Source: an uncultured Oscillospiraceae bacterium (GTDB lineage: Bacteria > Bacillota > Clostridia > Oscillospirales > Oscillospiraceae). Taken from it: a stretch of 22,679 nucleotides of DNA. Numbering within the stretch: the stretch's first letter is position 1; each line of letters starts with the position of its first letter. Position numbers and translations under genes: made by a program. Shown here in pieces: positions 1 to 7,431 of the stretch. Under the pieces are notes generated by a model. It was given only the letters and a program-made list of their open reading frames with translations, was not told where the DNA came from and made no database searches. Location of the stretch: assembly GCA_934591895.1 (NCBI GenBank), contig CAKTPP010000018.1, positions 1-22,679 of the forward strand, written 5' to 3'.

Positions 1-2
1 AC

Positions 3-71
3 GGCTACTATGCCATCGGTGAGAAAGTCGGTCAAGCATGGCACACTGGCACAGCACTGATGAAAAAATAA
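3..71 (+). CDS. C-terminal fragment of an unidentified protein (cut by the window edge)
   Basis: An open frame enters from the left edge and ends at TAA 69-71. The last 22 residues read GYYAIGEKVGQAWHTGTALM followed by two lysines. I do not recognise the family. The stretch from 72 to about 140 holds nothing convincing. The codons look like those of a real gene, but a fragment this short cannot be proved coding. Confidence 0.35.
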   Translation, partial: GYYAIGEKVGQAWHTGTALMKK

Positions 72-140
72 AGATATGGATTACAGCTCGAAGCTGACTT
101 CGGCTGACGCAATGCTCAATGGTTTGGGCTTTGCAGCGAA

Positions 141-182
141 CTGAAAAAGAAAAGCCAGCAGCCGGAAAAACCGGCTACTGGC
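141..182 (-). terminator. Intrinsic terminator of the tRNA-Ser gene
   Basis: A 12-position stem (154-165 with 171-182, one mismatch) closes on an AAAAA/TTTTT loop. On the minus strand it is followed by a T-rich run (complement of 141-153). It lies 9 bases past the CCA end of the tRNA, the expected place for its terminator. The plus strand has no T-run after the stem. Confidence 0.75.
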
Positions 183-190
183 GTGATTTC

Positions 191-281
191 TGGCGGATAG
201 GGTGGGATTCGAACCCACGAGCCGCTTGCGCGACTACCTGATTTCGAGTCAGGGCCGTTATGACCACTTCGATACCTATCC
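191..281 (-). tRNA. tRNA-Ser, anticodon CGA
   Basis: On the minus strand the 7-bp acceptor stem GGATAGG/CCTATCC is followed by discriminator G and an encoded CCA (191-193). The anticodon stem CCTGA/TCAGG holds loop CTCGAAA, giving anticodon CGA, which reads UCG serine codons. The T-arm contains GGTTCGAATCC. A long variable arm with a CGC/GCG stem marks it as a class II tRNA, as expected for serine. Total length is 91 bases including CCA. Its own terminator follows at 141-182. Confidence 0.95.
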
Positions 282-341
282 ATATACGCATTTTACGAAT
301 GCACGGATGATTATAACCAATCCCGCGGAAAAAATCAAGTC

Positions 342-399
342 CGGCGGTACAATTTCCGCAAATTCTGCGGTTTCGGCGGTGGAATTTCCGCAGATTCTG
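342..399. repeat. Imperfect 32-bp tandem repeat upstream of the CLC transporter gene
   Basis: The block 342-367 recurs at 374-399 with three differences: both read CGGCGGT, two variable bases, AATTTCCGCA, then a purine-dependent ATTCTG. The region between the tRNA (281) and the CLC start (464) has no gene. A possible -10 element TATAGT (403-408) follows the second copy, but no convincing -35 box lies 17 bases before it. The repeats may be a protein binding site or part of a leader structure. No fluoride riboswitch signature could be recognised here. Confidence 0.6.
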
Positions 400-463
400 T
401 TGTATAGTATCTTTGTTCGCGCCGGTTTGCGGCGCAAATATACACAAAAAGGATACTTTTGCC

Positions 464-1729
464 GTGGACGATATGAAAAAAGAGGCTGAGCGCGAGGCGC
501 GCACCATGTGGGAATTCATCTGCACGTTCCTCAAGTGGCTCGTCATCGCGGGCGTGACCGGCGGCATCGGCGGTCTGGTCGGCTCGGCCTTTCACCTGAG
601 CGTGAACTGGGCGGCGACGTTTCGCGCCGCGCACCCGTGGCTGCTGTGGCTGCTGCCTGCGGGCGGCCTGCTGATCGCGGCCATTTACCGCCTGACCAAA
701 ATGGAAAACAAGAGCACCAATGCCATCATCGACGCCATCCATTTCGGCGACAAGGTGCCGCTGCTGCTCGTGCCGGCGATCTATCTGTCGACCGTCATCA
801 CGCACCTGTTCGGCGGCAGCGCCGGACGTGAGGGCGCGGCGCTGCAGATCGGCGGCAGTCTCGGCTGCTATATCGGGCAGCTGTTCCGCCTCGATGAAAA
901 GGATATGCGCATCGCCACGCTCTGCGGCATGAGTGCCGTGTTCTCGGCACTGTTCGGCACGCCGCTGACCGCGACCATCTTCGCGCTCGAGGTCATCAGC
1001 GTGGGCGTGTTTTACTACTCCGCGCTCGTGCCGTGCATCGTCGCCTCGCTGACCGCGCTCGCCATCGCCAACGCTTTCGGCATCGCGCCGACGCAGTTCA
1101 CGTTTGCATTCGCGGCCGCGCCGAAGCTTCTGCTGCTGCGCGTGGCGGCGCTCGCCGCCGTGTGCTCGCTGATGAGCATCCTCTTTTGCGTGACCATGCA
1201 CGGCACGGAGCGGCTGTTTTCCAGCCGCATTCCGAATGCGTGGCTGCGCATCGCCGCGGGCGGCGGGATCGTGATCGTGCTGTCGCTGCTCGTCGGCACG
1301 GGGGACTACAACGGCGCCGGCATGGACGTCATCACCCGCGCCATCGAGAACGGGCAGGCCGCGCCCGATGCGTTTTTCTGGAAGCTGCTGTTCACCGCCG
1401 TCACCATCGGCAGCGGCTTCAAGGGCGGCGAGGTCGTGCCGACATTCTTCATCGGCGCAACGCTCGGCTGCGTGCTCGGCGGCCTGCTCGGCATCCCGAC
1501 GGGGTTTGCCGCGGCGCTCGGGCTCGTGTGCGTGTTCTGCGGCGCGGTCAACTGCCCGATCGCCTCGGTCATCCTCAGCATCGAGCTTTTCGGTGCGGGG
1601 CAGCTCGTGTATTTCGCGTTCGCGTGCGGCATTGCCTATATGCTCTCGGGCTATTTCGGGCTCTACAGCAGCCAGAAGATCCTCTATTCCAAGCTGAAGA
1701 CGGAATTTATCAACATCCACGCAAAATAA
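464..1729 (+). CDS. CLC-family anion transporter, CLC-F (fluoride/proton antiporter)-like
   Basis: A 421-residue polytopic membrane protein of the voltage-gated chloride channel family. The pore motif GGSAGREGAALQIGGS lies near residues 117-132 and keeps the gating glutamate (about E123), but has GREGA where chloride-type ClcA has GREGP. The central serine region of ClcA aligns with KSTNAIID, placing Asn near the ion site. The later motif reads GSGFKGGEVVP (about 316-326) instead of GxFxP. From memory of the family, these are traits of the CLC-F subclass that expels fluoride in exchange for protons; that substrate is an inference. The frame is open from TTG 413, but GTG 464 has AAAAAGGA ten bases upstream, so it is preferred; ATG 473 or 508 are alternatives. 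It is a single-gene unit with its own terminator. Confidence 0.88.
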   Translation: MDDMKKEAEREARTMWEFICTFLKWLVIAGVTGGIGGLVGSAFHLSVNWAATFRAAHPWLLWLLPAGGLLIAAIYRLTKMENKSTNAIIDAIHFGDKVPLLLVPAIYLSTVITHLFGGSAGREGAALQIGGSLGCYIGQLFRLDEKDMRIATLCGMSAVFSALFGTPLTATIFALEVISVGVFYYSALVPCIVASLTALAIANAFGIAPTQFTFAFAAAPKLLLLRVAALAAVCSLMSILFCVTMHGTERLFSSRIPNAWLRIAAGGGIVIVLSLLVGTGDYNGAGMDVITRAIENGQAAPDAFFWKLLFTAVTIGSGFKGGEVVPTFFIGATLGCVLGGLLGIPTGFAAALGLVCVFCGAVNCPIASVILSIELFGAGQLVYFAFACGIAYMLSGYFGLYSSQKILYSKLKTEFINIHAK

Positions 1730-1735
1730 TGTTCG

Positions 1736-1774
1736 CGCCCTGACACAATGAACGTGTCAGGGCGTTTATTTTAT
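1736..1774 (+). terminator. Intrinsic terminator of the CLC gene
   Basis: A perfect 11-bp stem (1736-1746 with 1754-1764, CGCCCTGACAC arm) closes a 7-base loop and is followed by a T-rich run TTTATTTTAT. It starts 7 bases after the CLC stop codon. Confidence 0.92.
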
Positions 1775-1781
1775 CCCGGCA

Positions 1782-1816
1782 TAAAAACCGGGGAGACGCA
1801 CGGCGCGTCTCCCCGG
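1782..1816 (-). terminator. Intrinsic terminator of the glucosyltransferase gene
   Basis: A perfect 12-bp stem (1788-1799 with 1805-1816, arm CCGGGGAGACGC) is followed on the minus strand by TTTTTAT. It sits 8 bases past the stop codon of the minus-strand gene. It stands back to back with the CLC terminator, so the two convergent genes each have their own stop signal. Confidence 0.92.
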
Positions 1817-1823
1817 AGCCGGG

Positions 1824-3416
1824 TCATCGCCGGTTTTCAAAGGCGATCTCAAAGTCGGATTTGGGAGTGTATTGCTCGCTGAGCTTTACGACCACGCGCC
1901 CGTCGATCACCTTCACGCTGCCCTGCTGCGGGTAGAGCGGCATGGCGGCAAACGCGTCGCTGCCGGCGACGGCGGCCATGGTCTCCTGCGACGGCTCCTC
2001 GATGGGGATGCTGAGCCAGTCGTTGAGATAGTAATAAATGTGTTTGTTCAGCGTCGCCAGCTGGTGGATGGGCACACTGTAATGCGTGACCTGCGCATAG
2101 CTCTCGATGGCGGAGTGCATCTGCTCGTCCGGGATCGTGCCGATGATGACGACCTCCGTGTCCGGCGTGTAGCCGTCGCAGTCCTCCACACGCGTCATCA
2201 TGCGCGTGAGATAGCTCTGCGTGGCGCGGTGCGCCTGCGCGGACGCCGTGTAGAGCAGGTTGTTGGTCTGGAGAAAGCACACGAGCAGCGCGCACACGCA
2301 CACGGCGCCCGCGATGCCTGCCGGTCTGGGGCACGGGATGTGCCCGTCGCATTTGTCGACCATCAGCAGCGCCGCCAGATACACCAGCACAAAGGCATAC
2401 TTCATGATCGGTGTGGGCGCGGAGTACGGGCTCATGATCTGACCGAAGTTGATCGCCAGCGGGAAGAGCAGGATCAGCACGAGCAGCAGCAGCACGCGCC
2501 ACGGCTGCCGGAGCAGCCCGTCGCGCCGCAGCGCAGCGACGAGGCTCACCGCGGCGGCGGCCAGCAGCAGCGCGTTGAGCACGCTCAGAACCGGCGTGTC
2601 ATAGCCGTTGGCGCTGCCGGGGATGAAGAAGAAGGCGGCGACCTGCTTGTAGGTGGTCACCAGCAGACCCGGCAGCCTGGCCAGCGGATAGTGCGTCATG
2701 ACGGTGTCCATGCCGAGGTAGGACAGCAGCTGCACGTGCTTGACGCGCAGGAAGATCTGCAGAATGCCGTAATACGCCGCCGCGCCGAGCGCGAGGAAGG
2801 CGACGAGCCGCCCGCCGAGCCGCAGCGTGCCGCGCAGCGTCGCCTCCGGCCGGGTCAGATATTCGATCACGACGAGCACGCTCAGCGCGATGCTCATCGC
2901 CGCGTAGGCCTGATAGGTACCCATGGCCATGGCCAGCAGCAGCACCGCCGGCACAAGCCGCCACTTGCCGCGCACGGCAAGCTGTACGGCCAGCACCGCC
3001 ATGAAAATGGCCAGACAGTAGGCGCTGGCGGTGAACATGTACAAAAACGTGTAGCCAAGGCAGGGGAACGCTGCCATCACGGCGCCGCACACGCCGCCGA
3101 GACATCTGCTGCGCACGCGCAGCAGGCCGACCGTCACCGCAGCCGCGGCGCCCAGCAGCAGCATCGACAGCAGGCCGATGACCGCCGGCATCTGCGTGAA
3201 GTCGTTGAGCATGCTGGCATAGTGAAGAAACCAGCGGCCGGACACGGTCATCTGCTGCGGGTCATACACCCGGCTCAGCCCGTCGGAGCACGGGACGATA
3301 TTCGTAAAGGCGTAAAGGTGCACCAGATAGCCGGTGATGATGCACGCGAAAAAGGCCGCGCGCTGCGTCGGCTGCAGCCGGCCCCACCGCCGCTGTGTCA
3401 GTTCGTCCAGTTTCAT
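1824..3416 (-). CDS. Glucosyltransferase domain (GtrII-like) integral membrane protein
   Basis: A 530-residue protein with about ten hydrophobic helices (roughly residues 20-400) and a soluble C-terminal part of about 130 residues. The segment CSDGLSRVYDPQQMTVSGRW near residues 43-62 is typical of the Glucos_trans_II family (PF14264), named after phage serotype-conversion GtrII, which moves glucose from a lipid carrier to surface polysaccharide outside the membrane. Here the acceptor is unknown. ATG 3414-3416 is preceded by GGGAGG at good spacing. The gene is monocistronic with a clear promoter (3461-3489) and terminator (1782-1816). Family assignment is by recognition of the N-terminal pattern and topology; the exact glycan target cannot be read from sequence. 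Confidence 0.82.
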   Translation of the reverse strand: MKLDELTQRRWGRLQPTQRAAFFACIITGYLVHLYAFTNIVPCSDGLSRVYDPQQMTVSGRWFLHYASMLNDFTQMPAVIGLLSMLLLGAAAAVTVGLLRVRSRCLGGVCGAVMAAFPCLGYTFLYMFTASAYCLAIFMAVLAVQLAVRGKWRLVPAVLLLAMAMGTYQAYAAMSIALSVLVVIEYLTRPEATLRGTLRLGGRLVAFLALGAAAYYGILQIFLRVKHVQLLSYLGMDTVMTHYPLARLPGLLVTTYKQVAAFFFIPGSANGYDTPVLSVLNALLLAAAAVSLVAALRRDGLLRQPWRVLLLLVLILLFPLAINFGQIMSPYSAPTPIMKYAFVLVYLAALLMVDKCDGHIPCPRPAGIAGAVCVCALLVCFLQTNNLLYTASAQAHRATQSYLTRMMTRVEDCDGYTPDTEVVIIGTIPDEQMHSAIESYAQVTHYSVPIHQLATLNKHIYYYLNDWLSIPIEEPSQETMAAVAGSDAFAAMPLYPQQGSVKVIDGRVVVKLSEQYTPKSDFEIAFENRR

Positions 3417-3434
3417 GTCGTTCCTCCCGGAGTT

Positions 3435-3458
3435 GTTGATGCTTTAGTTGATGCTTTA
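3435..3458. repeat. Perfect 12-bp tandem repeat at the glucosyltransferase transcription start
   Basis: GTTGATGCTTTA occurs twice in direct succession (3435-3446, 3447-3458). The predicted start of the minus-strand transcript (about 3454) falls inside it, so it covers the first bases of the 5' leader. It could be an operator or a slippage-prone repeat; neither is shown. Confidence 0.75.
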
Positions 3459-3460
3459 TT

Positions 3461-3489
3461 ATTATAGGAGATTCCGGCGCAGATTGCAA
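3461..3489 (-). promoter_or_regulatory. SigA-type promoter of the glucosyltransferase gene
   Basis: On the minus strand TTGCAA (3484-3489), a 17-base spacer and a perfect TATAAT (3461-3466) lie about 45 bases before the start codon. Confidence 0.8.
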
Positions 3490-3587
3490 GCGCGCACACT
3501 CGCGCTTCGGCGCGGAGCGCCTGAGCGGCTGCACAGCAGATCCTGAAAGAGATTATATAATTTGCGAATAAATTTATATAAAAACGC

Positions 3588-3616
3588 TTGACAAAGTTAT
3601 AGGGCGGGTGTAGAAT
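3588..3616 (+). promoter_or_regulatory. SigA-type promoter of the ribbon-helix-helix gene (and perhaps clpB)
   Basis: TTGACA (3588-3593), a 17-base spacer and TAGAAT (3611-3616). An AT-rich tract (3550-3587) directly upstream resembles an UP element. The start codon follows 36 bases later. The non-coding stretch 3417-3652 otherwise contains only the opposite promoter and its tandem repeat. Confidence 0.85.
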
Positions 3617-3652
3617 GCACAATGTAAGAAAAAAGAAAGCGGTGATGCACCG

Positions 3653-4294
3653 ATGAAGAAAACACTATACAGCCTCATGCTCAACGAGGAGGTCGTGCGC
3701 GAGATCGACCGCATGGCCCACCGCATGGGCACGAACCGCTCGGCGCTGATCAACCAGATCCTCGCCGACTACACCTCGGTCATGACGCCGGAGCGCCGCA
3801 TCGAGAGCATTTTCCACGAGATCGAGCAGCTTGTCGCCCCGGCGCGTGACCTTGTGCCGTTTTTCGCCCCGCACACGACGAGCATGTCCCTCAAGAGCAG
3901 TCTTGAATATAAGTACCGCCCGACGGTCAAGTACGAGGTCGCGCTCTACGGTGACAAGCAGGAGGGACTCGGCGAGCTGGCCGTGATCTTCCGCACCCAG
4001 TCGGCGGCGCTGCTGCAGAGCATGACGCAGTTTTTCCGCCTCTGGAAGCAGATCGAGGACGCGCACCTGTCCGGCGTCGAGCCGGAGTATGCCCTGTATG
4101 ACGGGAAGTTCGTGCGCACGCTCTCGCTGCCGCCGGATCACGACTACACGAGCGAGGAGATCGCCCGCGCGATCTCGGACTACGTGCAGCTGTTTGACCG
4201 GCTCATGAAGGCGTACCTTGCGGGCAAGTATGCCCCGCCCGAGATCGAGGCGCTCTACTGTGCCGAGCAGCAGCGCGCACAGATCCTCATCTGA
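3653..4294 (+). CDS. Ribbon-helix-helix (CopG/Arc-type) domain protein of unknown function
   Basis: A 213-residue soluble protein. Residues 1-45 start KKTLYSLMLNEEVVREIDRM and continue with an RSALINQIL helix: a beta strand followed by two helices, the ribbon-helix-helix pattern of small dimeric DNA-binding repressors. The remaining 165 residues are mostly helical and acidic and match no domain I know, so this is larger than a plain CopG antitoxin. It has its own promoter. No terminator is seen before clpB, 58 bases downstream, so it may be the first gene of a clpB transcript and could regulate it; that link is inference. ATG 3653 has only a weak ribosome binding site (GCGGTG, about 8 bases upstream). 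Confidence 0.75.
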   Translation: MKKTLYSLMLNEEVVREIDRMAHRMGTNRSALINQILADYTSVMTPERRIESIFHEIEQLVAPARDLVPFFAPHTTSMSLKSSLEYKYRPTVKYEVALYGDKQEGLGELAVIFRTQSAALLQSMTQFFRLWKQIEDAHLSGVEPEYALYDGKFVRTLSLPPDHDYTSEEIARAISDYVQLFDRLMKAYLAGKYAPPEIEALYCAEQQRAQILI

Positions 4295-4326
4295 TTTTTG
4301 CAACCACTCATGAAAGGAGGCGCTGC

Positions 4327-4356
4327 GTGCCGGAACACGCAGCAACCCGACTATGA
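4327..4356 (+). CDS. Possible nine-codon leader peptide coupled to clpB
   Basis: A strong Shine-Dalgarno sequence AAAGGAGG (4313-4320) stands 32 bases before the clpB ATG, too far to serve it directly. It is 6 bases before GTG 4327, which opens the frame VPEHAATRL ending at TGA 4354-4356. That stop overlaps the clpB start as ATGA. An 8-bp hairpin (4322-4329 with 4336-4343) contains the GTG. Either ribosomes reach clpB by coupling through this minicistron, or the hairpin shortens the effective spacing to the clpB start. Both readings are inferences from spacing. Confidence 0.4.
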   Translation: MPEHAATRL

Positions 4357-6947
4357 ACGCTGATAAATTCACCCAAAAGACCATTGAAACCATCCAGACC
4401 GCGCAGAGCATGGCACAGGAAAACGGCAACCAGTATCTCACGCCGGAGCACCTGCTCTATGCGCTCATCGACGCCGACGGCGGCCTGATCGGCACCCTGC
4501 TCGGCCGCATGGGCGTGGACTGCAACGCCGTGCTCGGCGAGCTCGACGCCGCCATTGACCGGCTGCCGAAGGTCTCCGGCGGCAGCGGCGAGGTGTATGC
4601 CTCGCCCGAGACGGGCAAGGTCTTCAATTTTGCCGAGCGCGAGGCCAAAAACGGCGGCGACGCCTATGTCTCCGTCGAGCACCTGATGCTCGGCATCTTC
4701 GCCAACGAGACCGCCGACATCAAGCGCATCTTCGGCGCCCACGGCATCACGAAGGCGGGCTTTGCGGCGGAGCTCAGGAAGGTCAAGACCGCTCCCGTCA
4801 CGAGCGACAACCCCGAGGACACCTATGACGCACTCAAAAAGTATGGCACCGACCTCGTCGAGCGTGCCCGCGAGGGCAAGATGGATCCGGTCATCGGCCG
4901 CGATCAGGAGATCCGCAACGTCGTGCGCATCCTCTCGCGCAAGACGAAGAACAACCCCGTGCTCATCGGTGAGCCGGGCGTCGGCAAGACGGCCATCGCC
5001 GAGGGGCTGGCGCAGCGCATCGTGCGCGGCGACGTGCCCGAGGGACTGAAGAATAAGACCATTTTCTCGCTCGATATGGGCGCGCTGGTCGCGGGCGCAA
5101 AGTACCGCGGCGAATTCGAGGAGCGGCTCAAGGCCGTGCTCGAAGAGGTGCGCAAGAGCGAGGGACGCATCCTGCTGTTCATCGACGAGCTGCACACCAT
5201 CGTCGGCGCGGGCAAGACCGAGGGCAGCATGGACGCGGGCAACCTCCTCAAGCCGATGCTCGCCCGCGGCGAGCTGCACTGCATCGGTGCGACGACGCTC
5301 GACGAGTACCGCAAGTATATCGAAAAGGACGCCGCGCTCGAGCGCCGCTTCCAGCCCGTTCAGGTCGACGAGCCGACGGTGGAGGACACCATCTCCATCC
5401 TCCGCGGCCTGAAAGAGCGCTATGAGATCTTCCACGGCGTGCGCATCCACGACAACGCGCTTGTCGCGGCGGCCACGCTCTCCAACCGCTATATCACCGA
5501 CCGCTTCCTGCCGGATAAGGCCATCGACCTCGTCGACGAGGCCTGCGCCATGATCCGCACGGAGATCGACTCCATGCCGTCGGCGCTCGACGATCTGCGC
5601 CGCCGCATCATGCAGATGGAGATCGAGGAGATGGCGCTCAAGAAGGAGGACGACCAGCTCTCCCGCGACCGGCTCGCCAAGCTCACGCAGGAGCTCGCCG
5701 AGCTCAAGGATCGCTTCAACGAGCAGAAGGCGCGCTGGGAGTCCGAGAAAAACAGCGTCGAGGAGGTCAAGTCCCTCAAGGCGGACATCGACCGCCTGCA
5801 CGCCGAGATCGAAGAGGCGCAGCGCAATTACGAGTACGAAAAGGCCGCGCGCCTGCAGTACTCCGACCTGCCGAGCCTTGAAAAGAAGCTCGGCGAGGCC
5901 GAGGCCGCAGCCGAGCGCCGCAAGAGCGACAACTCCCTCGTGCACGACACCGTGACCGAGGAGGAGATCGCCGGCATCGTCGCCAAGTGGACCGGCATCC
6001 CGGTGGCCAAGCTCATGGAGGGCGAGCGCGAGAAGCTACTGCACCTCGACGAAGTGCTGCACCGCCGCCTGATCGGTCAGGACGAGGCCGTGGAGAAGGT
6101 CTGCGAGGCCATCCAGCGCTCGCGCGCCGGCATCGGCGACCCGAACCGCCCGATCGGCTCGTTCCTGTTCCTCGGCCCGACGGGCGTCGGCAAGACGGAG
6201 CTTGCCAAGGCGCTGGCCGAGAGCCTGTTTGACGATGAGCGCAGCATGGTGCGCATCGACATGACCGAGTACATGGAGAAGTTCTCCGTCTCGCGTCTGA
6301 TCGGCGCGCCCCCGGGATACGTCGGCTACGACGAGGGCGGCCAGCTCACCGAGGCCGTGCGCCGCAAGCCGTACTCCGTCGTGCTGTTCGATGAGGTCGA
6401 AAAGGCACACCCGGATGTGTTCAACATCCTGCTGCAGATCCTTGACGACGGCCGCATCACGGACAGTCAGGGCCGCACGGTGGACTTCAAGAACACGATC
6501 ATCATCCTCACGTCGAACCTCGGCAGCCAGTACCTGCTCGACGGCATCGGCCCCGACGGCGAGATCACCGCGGACGCCCGCGAGCACGTGCAGGCAGAGC
6601 TGCGCCGCGCCTTCCGGCCGGAGTTCCTCAACCGTCTGGACGAGATCCTCATGTTCCGTCCGCTCACGCGCGACAACCTGTCGCACATCATCGACAATCT
6701 CATCGCCGCCCTGCGCAGCCGCCTGGCCGACCGCACGCTGAACCTTGAGATGACCGACGCCGCCAAGGCGCTCGTCATCGAAAACGGGTATGACCCGGTC
6801 TACGGCGCGCGTCCGCTCAAGCGCTACCTGCAGAGCCACGCCGAGACGCTCATTGCCCGCACCATCCTCTCCGGCGATCTGCACGCCGGCGACACGCTCG
6901 TCGTGGATGCCGAGGGCGGCGCGCTCGTCTGCCGCGTGAAGGCATAA
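4353..6947 (+). CDS. clpB: ATP-dependent chaperone ClpB (protein disaggregase)
   Basis: At 864 residues it has the normal ClpB length and full domain order. Residues 1-145 form the double Clp N-domain. The first AAA+ module has Walker A GEPGVGKT (206-213) and Walker B LLFIDE (to 279). The coiled-coil middle domain spans about 410-530, which separates ClpB from ClpA and ClpC. The second AAA+ module has Walker A GPTGVGKT (608-615) and VLFDEVEKAH. The RRF and NRLDE motifs are also present. The hexamer threads aggregated proteins through its pore, working with DnaK. No CIRCE or CtsR-type operator is evident directly upstream, so heat control, if any, acts elsewhere. The start follows the normal N-terminus MNADKFTQKTIE; its unusual upstream arrangement is described at 4327-4356. 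Confidence 0.98.
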   Translation: MNADKFTQKTIETIQTAQSMAQENGNQYLTPEHLLYALIDADGGLIGTLLGRMGVDCNAVLGELDAAIDRLPKVSGGSGEVYASPETGKVFNFAEREAKNGGDAYVSVEHLMLGIFANETADIKRIFGAHGITKAGFAAELRKVKTAPVTSDNPEDTYDALKKYGTDLVERAREGKMDPVIGRDQEIRNVVRILSRKTKNNPVLIGEPGVGKTAIAEGLAQRIVRGDVPEGLKNKTIFSLDMGALVAGAKYRGEFEERLKAVLEEVRKSEGRILLFIDELHTIVGAGKTEGSMDAGNLLKPMLARGELHCIGATTLDEYRKYIEKDAALERRFQPVQVDEPTVEDTISILRGLKERYEIFHGVRIHDNALVAAATLSNRYITDRFLPDKAIDLVDEACAMIRTEIDSMPSALDDLRRRIMQMEIEEMALKKEDDQLSRDRLAKLTQELAELKDRFNEQKARWESEKNSVEEVKSLKADIDRLHAEIEEAQRNYEYEKAARLQYSDLPSLEKKLGEAEAAAERRKSDNSLVHDTVTEEEIAGIVAKWTGIPVAKLMEGEREKLLHLDEVLHRRLIGQDEAVEKVCEAIQRSRAGIGDPNRPIGSFLFLGPTGVGKTELAKALAESLFDDERSMVRIDMTEYMEKFSVSRLIGAPPGYVGYDEGGQLTEAVRRKPYSVVLFDEVEKAHPDVFNILLQILDDGRITDSQGRTVDFKNTIIILTSNLGSQYLLDGIGPDGEITADAREHVQAELRRAFRPEFLNRLDEILMFRPLTRDNLSHIIDNLIAALRSRLADRTLNLEMTDAAKALVIENGYDPVYGARPLKRYLQSHAETLIARTILSGDLHAGDTLVVDAEGGALVCRVKA

Positions 6948-6961
6948 GGCATAAGGCATAA
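6941..6961 (+). repeat. Three tandem copies of GGCATAA at the clpB stop codon
   Basis: The 7-base unit is repeated exactly three times beginning in the last clpB codons. Because 7 is not a multiple of 3, the three TAA triplets fall in all three forward frames. This could be slippage or a fail-safe stop; it is a small oddity. Confidence 0.85.
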
Positions 6962-6966
6962 AAATG

Positions 6967-7013
6967 ACCCCATGGGTCTGTGCACACTGCACAGGCTCAT
7001 GGGGTTTTTCGTT
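6967..7013. terminator. Bidirectional intrinsic terminator between clpB and the VanZ-like gene
   Basis: A 16-bp stem (6968-6983 with 6989-7004, two wobbles) with loop ACACT is followed by TTTTTCGTTGTTT on the plus strand and by a T-rich run (complement of 6956-6966) on the minus strand. The stop codon of the minus-strand gene (6997-6999) lies inside the stem. Confidence 0.9.
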
Positions 7014-7431
7014 GTTTCGGGTGCTTGCGGCACAGGAAAAAGATCAGCAGCGTCAGCAGCGCACCGGTGAGATAGCCCGCCGTGTCGAGCCAGACGTCCG
7101 TGATCTGCCCGCTGCGGCCGGGGACGAAGAGCTGGATCGTCTCGTCGCACAGCGCTGCGAGCGTGCCGGTCAGCAGCGCCGCCGGCCATGAAAAGTGCGC
7201 CCCCGTGCGCAGCGCGGCGGCGGTGAACACGCCGAGGAGCGCATACTCGCCGAAGTGCGCGCATTTGCGCAGGATGTGGTCGGTCATCCATGGCAGGAGC
7301 CGCTGCACCACGGTCAGCAGCGCGCCGCTCTCGGCGCCGCTGTGCACGGCGGGTATGCACGACTGCCCATAGATGACCAGCAGCCATGCCCCGGCGCAGA
7401 CGGTCAGGATGCGGCTGGTGCGGCGGTTCAT
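6997..7431 (-). CDS. VanZ-like membrane protein
   Basis: A 144-residue protein with four or five membrane helices. The pattern DHILRKCAHFGEYALLG followed later by DETIQLFVPGRSGQITDVWL and DTAGYLTG is the hallmark of the VanZ/RDD-like PF04892 family (KxxHxxEY, then E.xQ...R.....D...N/D..G). The namesake raises teicoplanin resistance in the vanA cluster, but most family members have no known role and resistance should not be assumed here. ATG 7431 overlaps the tdk stop as ATGA, so translation is coupled and this is the third gene of udk-tdk-vanZ. A longer in-frame extension upstream lies within tdk and is not used. Confidence 0.85.
   Translation of the reverse strand: MNRRTSRILTVCAGAWLLVIYGQSCIPAVHSGAESGALLTVVQRLLPWMTDHILRKCAHFGEYALLGVFTAAALRTGAHFSWPAALLTGTLAALCDETIQLFVPGRSGQITDVWLDTAGYLTGALLTLLIFFLCRKHPKQRKTP

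Noticed and set aside
76..144. Possible 22-codon gene starting at ATG 76
   Set aside because: No ribosome binding site, no recognisable product, and too short to support on codon content.
283..463. Fluoride riboswitch before the CLC gene
   Set aside because: The conserved GGxGATGG start and pseudoknot pairings could not be found by reading.
335..1720. Long antisense open frames opposite the CLC, ClpB, NhaC and ABC transporter genes
   Set aside because: They are arginine/histidine/alanine-rich shadows caused by high GC at third codon positions; the opposite strand has clear protein families throughout.
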